From assembly GCA_037447655.1 (NCBI GenBank), contig JBBHKE010002532.1, forward strand, positions 62,001 to 126,000: a DNA stretch of 64,000 nt. The letters run 5' to 3'. Positions within the stretch are counted from its first letter, which is position 1, and the number at the start of each line of letters is the position of its first letter. Made by a program: the position numbers and the translations under genes. The stretch comes from Zygnema cylindricum. Lineage: Eukaryota > Streptophyta > Zygnematophyceae > Zygnematales > Zygnemataceae. Below, piece by piece: positions 20,593 to 30,559 of this stretch. Under the pieces are notes generated by a model, which was not told the DNA's origin, made no database searches, and saw only the letters and a list, made by a program, of their open reading frames with translations.

Positions 20593-22102
20593 TGCTGAAA
20601 TGAAGGAATTTAGAGGATATTTTCTAGATCTGAATAGATTAAGTGAAAGCGCAGGCAGTTTTCCTCTACCTTCTCTCTCTAGCCCCCATACTTCTTGTAG
20701 TCACTGAAGGTGAAAAAGAGTGGTGGAGCCATGGCTGCCTTGGCTACACAAGCACGATTGTAGAGTAACATAAGTCACTCTTAACAAAAAGGTTGAGTCT
20801 AGCAGGCTCGAACCTTCAACCAGCGGAGCGAGGCGTAGCCGCCAGCTCTAACCGGTTTGTCGTAGAAGTTCATGAGAGTATATAGAATTTGTGTTTTTTT
20901 TAAGAATTACTAAGGAACCTTAATCCAGTTAACGGAATTAGAGATAACAAGCATAGAGACTCATTCTACTATATTGCGAACAAAAACGTGCGCGAAACAA
21001 ATGTACCGGACATTTGTTTTAAACGGCTAATATTATAAGACGACTTTAATCCGACGGCATGCACCATCGCCGAGACCTTGGAATGGCCGCTTTGGTGGTT
21101 TGCGATCCTGACAAGGCCTTGTGCCATGTGGCACTATAGAATGGGAAAGCGCGAATCCTGGGGAGCACGGGAACAAGTTTGGAGGAGACAAGTTTCTACT
21201 CTATGGCCCTGTCGTACACAGGCTGTAAAGAAAAGACGTCTGCCATAGTACCTTTCTGTACTGTACAGTTCTATGATTGGTTTGTACATCAAGAGATAGG
21301 GGTTGTGAGAGGGATTTAGGACTTTATAGGATTGAGGTGGTAGCCGCCTCTCTCCCAATGAACTTGTATAAATATTGTCATCTTTGCCACTTGATAATAA
21401 ATTGCCTGGTTGGGCGTTTTCAGTGATTCTTCTTGCTATGGACTCAAGGGAGTCCATCATCCACAGGGGTGGAGCCACATATTCTATTTGCCTGCTTGGG
21501 TAGCACTGGTTCTAGTTAAATAAAGGTTATTCAAAAACTATCTAGAGGCTTCCTGAATTCTGTAGTCCAATGGAGGACACAAAATTGTTGGTTATGGGCC
21601 CACCCTATAGGGTGCCCATCTTCAATGGATATGGGTTCATTTATTTGGAAACCATGATAGTAGGGGCTTTGTGTGAAAAATGATACTGGGGTGTTGTCAG
21701 TGGACAAGTGAAACGACCATCTTAGGGAGTCCCACTTGGGTTTAGTGGAGTGAGGTTTTTTTTTTGCAGCATCTGCCCCAATGGAGGAGGTAGACGACGG
21801 GGACAACAATGTGTCCGAAAGGTGGAAAGGGAAAAAGACACCTCTCATCCCTGTTGCCACAGCACCCGGAGCAGTAGCCGTGACGATCGAGGAAACTGAT
21901 GTTCAAACGTCGGAATACACAAACTTGGGTGTCAGATATTTCATTCTGAGGAACCTCACTCAAGCTTTGGCAACCTCTCATCTTCATATTCTCAAGGCCG
22001 AGTTAGTTGTGGGTGACTTTTAGTGGAGATCTACAGAGCTGGTACTATTCAAGAGCTCTAGTTGGGCGAGCCAAGGCTCAGGGATTACACTTACAAAAGG
22101 GG
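20424..22102 (+). repeat. Direct repeat copy 1 of a 1.68-kb segment
   Basis: This segment (tail of LTR H, gag stub, LTR I, gag I) recurs at 23485-25162 with an offset of 3061 bases. I saw only a handful of differences, for example GAGAAAG versus AAGAAAG near the start and one-base indels near 22008-22024. It may be a recent local duplication or an assembly duplicate next to the gap at 25286. Confidence 0.85.
20593..21589 (+). repeat. LTR I (family 2)
   Basis: It starts TGCTGAAATGAAGG. It has an antisense tRNA-like module at 20797-20862 (B box GGTTCGAGCCT), a mutated G-box (GCCATGTGGC), TATAAATA near 21370, and the leader hairpin GGACTCAAGGGAGTCC near 21440. A primer site follows at 21590-21604. 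Confidence 0.8.
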
Positions 22103-22160
22103 GAAAAATGTTAGATTACTATAATGACCTCTCTTGTTTTGTATATGGAGATGGAAAGTT
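21570..22160 (+). pseudogene. Gag fragment of element I
   Basis: The ATG at 21570 lies 20 bases before the LTR/primer-site boundary, as in A and K, and gag reads through GGTTATGGGCCCACC (21590-21604). The match to family gag is clear in VPIFN- and MIVGAL-like motifs. A TGA near 21681, a TAG near 21724 and later frameshifts break it. Similarity is lost near 22160-22190 in AT-rich DNA; nothing of pol remains. Confidence 0.75.
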
Positions 22161-22189
22161 TCCGGGTGGACATGTACATTGAAGATGAA

Positions 22190-23039
22190 AGTCAAAAATG
22201 ACAATTACTTTACTTTTAATGATATTAATAATGAAAGAGAAAAAAATAAAAAGAAGAAAAAAATAATTGAAATAAGAAAAACTAAATAAAGGAAAAGTAG
22301 GTAAAAGACAAAACAATGGCTGTGAAATTGAAAAGAAGGTGATGCTGTTTAAAACTAGATGAGAATGTGAACTAAAACATGCGAGATAACCTGACCTTCA
22401 CATATATAGGTGCATTGTAGATTTGGGCGCGCTTTTGCACTTTAGAGAACCGCCAGTTTTGTAAGGAGTATGATATTAAAAGTTAAATGTTTCATTTGGA
22501 GATTATCTAAACTTGGTGTGTGAATCGTTTTTTGTACTTTTGTACTTCGTTTGTTGGCGTCGCATGATTGGGGCGCACATTTTGCGCACATGTTGTCATT
22601 TTGTGCGCTTACAAAAAGAGGTGGACTTTCACTTAGGCTTACAACTTTGGAAGGAAGGAAGAGAATCGTTTACTTTGAATTAGGAAGAAAAACTTTTGAA
22701 TGAATATTATGGACTTTTGATGGATGGCTTCCCTTCCTTCTTGTGATTTTAATTATTGCTTCCGCTTGTATTTGTGCATCTTAACTTTGTTTTGATCCAT
22801 CAATATGCATCGTAGCTTGTGTGCTCCTTTTCGAATGGAATGTAAATAAAAATAACACACCTTAAATAAAATAAACAATCAGCCAAAAGGCTCACGCGGG
22901 CCGTCCGCTCACATTTTCTGGACCAATGTTGTCCGTCCAATGCCGACGGTGCGCAGAATGTTATTTGCGGTCGTTGTAATTCTCCTATTCTATGTTCATG
23001 TTAGGATTTCAATGTATATATCTAGTTGTAGTTACATTT
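22190..23039. other. Anonymous AT-rich DNA, no gene seen
   Basis: This is A-rich on the plus strand to about 22320 and then mixed. A motif near 22740-22810 (CTTCCGCTTG, CATCAATATG) loosely recurs near 50230-50280. No coding or RNA gene signal is seen. Confidence 0.5.
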
Positions 23040-23430
23040 CAGTTCGGTTTGAGGGTATCAAAAACTACCTAAGTCCTAAAAATCTACCCACGACCGCTAT
23101 TTACTAAGCCCACTACCAATCAAAAGATTGTTATGTACAAATATACAAAATATACAGTGCGCCCCGAAAGCCGCCATAATTTCTATACGATGTTGTACGG
23201 CACCACTTTTTGCTTGCAACTTGGCATACCCGACATCATGGTTCTGACTGCTCCTCCTTCGGCATCCTGTAGGATGTCGCCACGTAACAATCCATGGTGG
23301 TTTTGGCGGAAAACGCCAAAAGGGCCATTCCGAGTAGTCGGCTATAATGAAAGTCGTCCGATCAAATGTTTATCTTAAATGTCGACCGTTCATGCGTACA
23401 TCGCACAAAATGCTATGTGCATTCGTATGT
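23040..23430 (-). repeat. Family-D LTR fragment
   Basis: The plus strand shows, in reverse LTR order, motifs shared with the solo LTRs: CGACATCATGG, GCCACGTAAC (degraded G-box), a motif like AAAACGCCAAAAGGGCCATTC, CGTCCGATCAAATG. It has no clear ends. It lies just upstream of the second copy of the 1.68-kb repeat. Confidence 0.5.
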
Positions 23431-23484
23431 ACATCCCGTTCTATGTCCAACTTTGTAGTTTCATTCTGTTAAATGACACACGGT

Positions 23485-25162
23485 GGCACTTATTCATTAA
23501 GAAAGAAGAAGGGGCATAAATTATCCTAGAGGCTTTATATAGGCTGCCCATTCTGTGGGTCAATGGAGACCACAGAATTGCAGGTAATGGCCCAACTCTC
23601 TACGGTGCCCATATTTGATGGATCATACTTTCTTTATTGGAAAATGATGATTGTGCTGAAATGAAGGAATTTAGAGGATATTTTCTAGATCTGAATAGAT
23701 TAAGTGAAAGCGCAGGCAGTTTTCCTCTACCTTCTCTCTCTAGCCCCCATACTTCTTGTAGTCACTGAAGGTGAAAAAGAGTGGTGGAGCCATGGCTGCC
23801 TTGGCTACACAAGCACGATTGTAGAGTAACATAAGTCACTCTTAACAAAAAGGTTGAGTCTAGCAGGCTCGAACCTTCAACCAGCGGAGCGAGGCGTAGC
23901 CGCCAGCTCTAACCGGTTTGTCGTAGAAGTTCATGAGAGTATATAGAATTTGTGTTTTTTTTAAGAATTACTAAGGAACCTTAATCCAGTTAACGGAATT
24001 AGAGATAACAAGCATAGAGACTCATTCTACTATATTGCGAACAAAAACGTGCGCGAAACAAATGTACCGGACATTTGTTTTAAACGGCTAATATTATAAG
24101 ACGACTTTAATCCGACGGCATGCACCATCGCCGAGACCTTGGAATGGCCGCTTTGGTGGTTTGCGATCCTGACAAGGCCTTGTGCCATGTGGCACTATAG
24201 AATGGGAAAGCGCGAATCCTGGGGAGCACGGGAACAAGTTTGGAGGAGACAAGTTTCTACTCTATGGCCCTGTCGTACACAGGCTGTAAAGAAAAGACGT
24301 CTGCCATAGTACCTTTCTGTACTGTACAGTTCTATGATTGGTTTGTACATCAAGAGATAGGGGTTGTGAGAGGGATTTAGGACTTTATAGGATTGAGGTG
24401 GTAGCCGCCTCTCTCCCAATGAACTTGTATAAATATTGTCATCTTTGCCACTTGATAATAAATTGCCTGGTTGGGCGTTTTCAGTGATTCTTCTTGCTAT
24501 GGACTCAAGGGAGTCCATCATCCACAGGGGTGGAGCCACATATTCTATTTGCCTGCTTGGGTAGCACTGGTTCTAGTTAAATAAAGGTTATTCAAAAACT
24601 ATCTAGAGGCTTCCTGAATTCTGTAGTCCAATGGAGGACACAAAATTGTTGGTTATGGGCCCACCCTATAGGGTGCCCATCTTCAATGGATATGGGTTCA
24701 TTTATTTGGAAACCATGATAGTAGGGGCTTTGTGTGAAAAATGATACTGGGGTGTTGTCAGTGGACAAGTGAAACGACCATCTTAGGGAGTCCCACTTGG
24801 GTTTAGTGGAGTGAGGTTTTTTTTTTGCAGCATCTGCCCCAATGGAGGAGGTAGACGACGGGGACAACAATGTGTCCGAAAGGTGGAAAGGGAAAAAGAC
24901 ACCTCTCATCCCTGTTGCCACAGCACCCGGAGCAGTAGCCGTGACGATCGAGGAAACTGATGTTCAAACGTCGGAATACACAAACTTGGGTGTCAGATAT
25001 TTCATTCTGAGGAACCTCACTCAAGCTTTGGCAACCTCTCATCTTCATATTCTCAAGGCCGAGTAGTTGTGGGTGACTTTAGTGGAGATCTACAGAGCTG
25101 GTACTATTCAAGAGCTCTAGTTGGGCGAGCCAAGGCTCAGGGATTACACTTACAAAAGGGGA
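23485..25162 (+). repeat. Direct repeat copy 2, with LTR I duplicate and gag fragment
   Basis: Copy of 20424-22102. It contains the LTR I duplicate (about 23654-24650, tRNA-like module 23858-23923), a primer site (24651-24665) and the gag fragment starting at 24631. Similarity ends in CTTACAAAAGGG near 25162, with unrelated sequence up to the gap. Confidence 0.85.
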
Positions 25163-25285
25163 TTTATAGACTGTGGGTTCAAACACATAAGGCTGCAAAC
25201 TTGTAGTCAAAGGAGCTAGCAGTGCCGATGACGAGGCCCACGACACCGTTGTCCCTACTCTCCACAGAAAAAGGGAAAGGTGGAA

Positions 25286-25295
25286 NNNNNNNNNN
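25286..25295. other. Assembly gap (10 N)
   Basis: Ten Ns, probably a gap of arbitrary length. Any feature crossing it, and the copy number of the neighbouring 1.68-kb repeat, is uncertain. Confidence 0.99.
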
Positions 25296-25399
25296 GGGGT
25301 ATGAACAACATCAGTGACTTCCTTTCTCTCTCTCCAACTAGGTACCGACGGAATCAAGTTGTCTGTTGATAAAAATCATCCAATGATTTTTATATGAGC

Positions 25400-25589
25400 T
25401 GCCTGGTCTCTAAACGTCTGTTGAACTAAGGCAGCCATGGATCAACCTCTCTCTCTTTCCTTCAGTGACTACAACAAGTATGGGGGCTAGAGAGCGGAGG
25501 TGGAGGCAGGCTGTCCGTCCTTTTCTTTTTCCTTTTATAAAAACATATTTAAACCTAGAAAATACTCTAGAAATCTATAAATTTCAACA
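25400..25589 (-). repeat. LTR 5'-end fragment (family 2)
   Basis: The minus strand starts TGTTGAAATTTATAG and shows the LTR-start block with CAGTCACTGAAGG and CCATGGCTGCC. Only the first about 190 bases remain. Confidence 0.65.
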
Positions 25590-25734
25590 CAAGGCTAGTG
25601 AATGAGGGATTTGATTCTCCATGTTTATGGGCGTTAATGTGGACCGTCGGATGCATTATCAGATATGACATTGTCTGACACTTTCAGTTCGCAACAAGTG
25701 TCCCCGAGTAGGTCAATTCCTAGGCCTGAACGAA

Positions 25735-28700
25735 TTGCATTGTGCCTCGTGGAAAATTGAACAAATATCCACGACGAACGCGAGACCAGGTTGGTACACG
25801 TCTCACATGACATGTGCTTTCCGCTAGGGAGGATGCAAGGCCACCGGAAGCTGCAAGAAAATCTTTGACGGACGATATTGTTTCACGCGTCTGTCGCCAT
25901 CCACTAACCATTCTGACATTTTCGTATGTTTTTACAAATTTTAAGTTTCGTCCACCTGTACAGATTTTATTCAATAAGTCGTACGAGTCACATTTTACCT
26001 TCGTTTGTTAAAATGTGTGGTCACAATATGCTGTTAGAGATTCTGTAGAGATTACCAGAATCACATTTATCTACTACGTGAACCAATCAAACTGTGCTAC
26101 GCAAAAAAAATGTCGGTTATTGACCCGACACAATAGAATGGTCTCTTCAGTAAACGAATTTTCGACGTTTACTGAGACCGCCTTATGGAACAATGCTCTT
26201 ACATCGCGTATCGAATGTAAATAAGTTTTTGTACATGTTTTAATTTGAGTGGCTCCACGTAAGTCGACGATCAAATCTCTAAAATCGTTAAAGAATTGGA
26301 AACCGACCATTTTCGTATGGAAATCCGTACTTGCGTATATTGTTTTTAAAAATTAAATTTGCGTACCGCATATTTTAGTATCAATACCATAGTTGTTCAC
26401 GACGTTTAGTGCGAACGATTTAATCGCGACGAATTATACGTAACAAACGCATTGAACCTTTTGAAAAAATCGTAAAAATCGTTAATGAATTTTCGTTCAT
26501 ACTATTCCGTACATGTAAAGAAAAATAAATTTCACATATACCGCAGTTTTTACCATTTTTGTACATTTTCCGTATCTTTTCGTAATAGTCCGTACATTTT
26601 TGGTACAATTCCGTACATTCCCCTAAAATTTCTATTGAGTTTACCGGACAGAAAGTACTACGAAGTGCAACTTATCTTTTCGTCAAATTCCGTACATTTA
26701 CCGTACAAAACCGTACATTTATCGTAAAATACCGTACAGTTTTCGTGAATTAGCCGTTCAGTTTACCGGACAAAAAGTACATCACGTTTTTTTCCGATTT
26801 ATTCAAAAGTCACGAATTATACGTTTTAATCGGAAAAAAGGAAAAAATCACGCGATTTGAACAACTATGATCAATACTAATCGTGTGGTACTAATGAATT
26901 TTATAATGGATCTACGGATTGGGGGAGAAGTATAGTAGTAAGTTAGTTGGAACTGGAGTAAATGTAGGGCAAACAGTTAGCTGCATGTGAATGGGGGGGT
27001 ATCTCAGGGGTGCACGCAACCAAGTCTTCAAGGGAGTATTGTTTTTGAAGACTCAGTTTCGTATACATTTACATTAGTGTAACAATAAATACGCTACAAG
27101 GTGTACGCAAATTATGGGAGTATTCGGTCGACGAAGGTTCATTTTATTTGGTGAGGATCGTAAACCGATCCGGATGTGGAGATACGACGCAATCTTATAT
27201 GAAGGGTGTCGGGACATTTAATGCGACGGTACGAAGCTTTGAAAAGTGCACGGTGGATTGTTTCGTCAAAAAGATCTGATATATTAAATTCCATTTGGTC
27301 GGCGACAATACCAGTTTCACTTATGCGGCGTGAAGACGATCGACAAGTTGTCAACGGGTTGTTTACAACAAAGATTACACTGTTCGGCCTAGTGAATCAA
27401 GACACGTTGTAGGCGCACTTGGAATAGTGCAAGTCATTCCATGATCCATACATATCTAACCAAACGTTTTTGTACATACAACAAATTAGTGTTGACCATG
27501 AGTAATGTGTGGAATCAACCTGGTTAGCCCCCCAGCATAAGGTAAAACACCGTAGGAGGTTCAATAAGACTTAGTGGTAGACATAAGCATTTATCTTTTT
27601 TTGTTGTTTTGTCAAATGTAAGTGGCTCACAATTGTATATATTCACGAGAGCCGTGTAGAACAAATATCAATGTGTTAAGGAAAGTAGGAACCTAAAATA
27701 TAGTTCTTTAAAGTTGTCGAGTGTAGGAAACGTAGATAAGAAACATGGTTGATAGCGTTGCTTTGTTGCCTTGAGATAACATAAGAGTTTTTCGGAGATA
27801 ACATGTGTATTGAAGTTGTTTAGTGCTTGTGTGTTTGGTGCGTGTGTTACGTATTCTTTTATGTGTGTTGAGATCATTGTTACGTAAGTCGAGGACGATA
27901 GATTAATAGTACATGTAATTGAATGTCATTATTGATGGTAAACTATATTACTCATCGCGGGATGCAATAGTTTGGGTGTTTTCCGCGGTCTATTATAGAC
28001 CAAGGAACAACAACGTATTACGTAGGTGTACTTCACAAGTGTACCGCGTCAATGTACCTCAAAGATCTCCTTCACTCTGCGAACTTTTAGGAAAAAACCG
28101 TATTTCTTTTCAGCAAAGATTTTACGGTCACCTTGTTCGAAGGCACGTGACTTTAAGGGCGTGTGAAAATTTTCATTTTTCATCGACGCACGTGTCTATC
28201 GTCCACGTGTAGCGAATTGATTTGTTTTGTGTTGGTGAACCCACCTCCGCGAGGTGGGTTCACCAATATAGAGGCGTATGGAGCGATAGCTTCGCAGATG
28301 AAAACCAAAATGTAATCGGACGGTCGACGTCTTATCCCGAATTCTTCCAGAATCGTAATCTTAAGGCGTGTTCCCATGTGTTCAGGTAAGAGCGTTGTTC
28401 GATTAGGAGGTCTCAGTAAACGTCAAAAATCGTTTACTGAAGCTATCGTTCCATTGTGTCGGGTCAATAACTGACATTATATTTGCGTGGCAAAACTTGA
28501 TTGGTTAACGTAACAGATGTATACGATTCTGAAAATTTTCAAAGAATCTCTGACACCGAATTATGACAACGTATTCGTACTAGCAAAGGTCAAAAGTGAC
28601 TCGTACAACGTATTGAATAAAATCTGTACAGGTGGAAAAAACTTAAGATTTGTAAAAGCGTACGAAAATGTCAAAATGATTAGTGGATCGCGTGAACACC

Positions 28701-28843
28701 ATCCTCCGTCAAATATTTTTTTGCGTCTTCCGGTGGCCCTGCATCCTCCCTAGCGGAAGGCACATGTCATATGCGACATGTACCCACCTGATCGCGCGGT
28801 CGTCGTGGATATCTGTTCACTTTTCCACGAGGCACGATGTTAT
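25735..28843. mobile_element. Fold-back element T1 with long inverted arms
   Basis: The left arm (about 25735-26203) and right arm (about 28384-28843) are inverted copies of about 460-470 bases at roughly 85 percent identity by eye. Example: TTATTGACCCGACACAAT at about 26117-26134 is the exact reverse complement of ATTGTGTCGGGTCAATAA at about 28453-28470. About 2.2 kb lies between, with no open frame above 100 codons. The right end is cut by LTR J at 28844, so target duplication and true termini cannot be read. Long arms with no coding fit a non-autonomous Mutator-like or fold-back DNA transposon, but the superfamily is unproven. Confidence 0.7.
28232..28266. repeat. Perfect 16-bp-arm hairpin in T1
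   Basis: TTGGTGAACCCACCTC, loop CGC, then GAGGTGGGTTCACCAA: a perfect inverted repeat. A decayed version (AACCCACCTC/GAGGTGGGTT) lies at 49297-49320 in the related element T2. Confidence 0.9.
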
Positions 28844-29843
28844 TGTTGAAATCACTAGATTTAGGGGGCATTTTCTAGGTCTGAATAGATTAAGTAAAAG
28901 CGGATGCAATCTGCCTCCACCTTGTGTCTCTAACCCCCATACTTGTTGTAGTTACTAAAGGTGAGTGAGAGTGGTGGAGCCATTGCTGCCTTAGCTACAC
29001 ATGCAGGACAGTAAAGTGACATAAGTCACTCTTAACAAAAAGGTTGAGTCCAACACGACTCAAACCTCCTACCGGTAGAGCGAGGTGTAGCCGTTAGCTC
29101 GAACCGGTATGTCGTAGAAGCTTGTTAGAGTATATAGGGTTTGAATTCTATTTAAATATTGCTAAAGAACCTTAATCCGATTAACGGAATTGGAGATAAA
29201 AAGCATAGAGACTAGTTGTAATATAGTGCGACCAAAAATCGCACGCAACAAAAGTACCAAACATTTGTTTTAAAAGGCTAATATTTAAAGCCGCTTTAGA
29301 TCCGACGGCACGCATCATCGCCGAGATCCCGGAATGGCCGCTTTCGCGGTTTTCGGGCGTGATATGACCTGGCGCCACGTGGCACAATAAAATTAAAAAG
29401 CGGGAATATTGGAGAGCATGAGAACAAGTTTAGAGGAGACACGCGTCCACTCCATGGCCTTGTCGTACACAGGCCGTACAGAAAAGACATTGGCCATGAT
29501 ACCTTTCTGTACTTTACAGTTCCCTGATTGTTTCGTACATCAGTAGACACGGATTATGAGAGGGGTTTTAGGACTTATAGGATTTAGGACATAGCCGCCT
29601 CTCTCCAAATGAGCTTGTATAAATATAAGCATCTTTGCCGCTTGATAATTAATCGCTTGGTTGGGCGTTTTCGGTGATTATTTATTTTTTGTTGCGGACT
29701 CAGGGGAGTCCATACTGCACAAGGGTGCAGTCAGATTGTCTATTTACTTGCTTGGGTAGCAGTGGTCCCGGTTGAAGAAGGATTAGTCAAAACTATTTAA
29801 AGGCTTCATGAAATCAGTAGTCCAATGGGTGACACAAAGTTGC
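28844..29843 (+). repeat. LTR J (family 2)
   Basis: It starts TGTTGAAATCACTAG, truncating T1. It has an antisense tRNA-like module at 29047-29113, a G-box GCCACGTGGC near 29374-29383, TATAAATA near 29617, and the leader hairpin GGACTCAGGGGAGTCC near 29696. The primer site that follows has one extra A (GGATTATGGGCCCACC, 29844-29859). Confidence 0.8.
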
Positions 29844-30547
29844 GGATTATGGGCCCACCCTTTAGGGTGCTCATCTTCAACAAATTTGGGTTCATTTATT
29901 GGGAAGCCATGATGGTAGGGGCTTTGTGTGAAAAACGATATTGGGGTATTATCAGTGGACAAGTAAATCGTCCATCTCAGGGAACTCCACCACGATTTAG
30001 TGGAGTGAGGTTTTCAGCAGCAACGTCTGCCCCAACGGAGGAGGCAGATGACGAGAACAGCAGTGTGTCTGAAAAGGGGAAAAGGAAGGAGACACCTCTT
30101 ACTCCCATCGCCACGGCACCCGGAGCAGTGGCAGTGAAGATCGAGGAAATTGATATTCAAACGTGGGAATACACAAACATGGCTGCCAGGCATTTCATTT
30201 TGAGGAACCTCACTCAAGCTTTGGCCACCTCTCATCTTCATATTGTCAAAGACAAGGAGTTGTGGGTGACTTTAGTGGAGATCTATAAAGTCGTTACTAT
30301 TCAAAAGCTCCAATTGGCCGAGCAAAGGCTAAGGGATTACACTTAGAAAAGGGGAAAAATGTTGGATTACTATAATGACCTCTCTTGTTTGTATATGGAG
30401 ATGGAAAGTGCCGGGTGGATAGGAACAATGAAGATGAAGGTCAACACCCTCATCATGAAGCTACCTCATGAGTATGAGAACATAGTGTACCGAGGTCAGG
30501 AAATGGATGACAGATTTCGTGGGAGTGATATACAGTGGTCTGAATGA
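29825..30547 (+). pseudogene. Gag fragment of element J
   Basis: This is the best preserved gag of the family-2 elements. 173 codons are open from the in-LTR ATG at 29825 to a stop at 30344, with motifs IMGPPFRVL, MMVGALCEKRYWG, HFILRNLTQALATSHLH and KELWVTLVEIY. It continues in a second frame to 30547 (LLIMKLPHEYENIVYR-like). It lacks the zinc knuckle and all of pol; the sequence then passes into the satellite at about 30560. Confidence 0.8.
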
Positions 30548-30559
30548 TATTTGTGCAAG

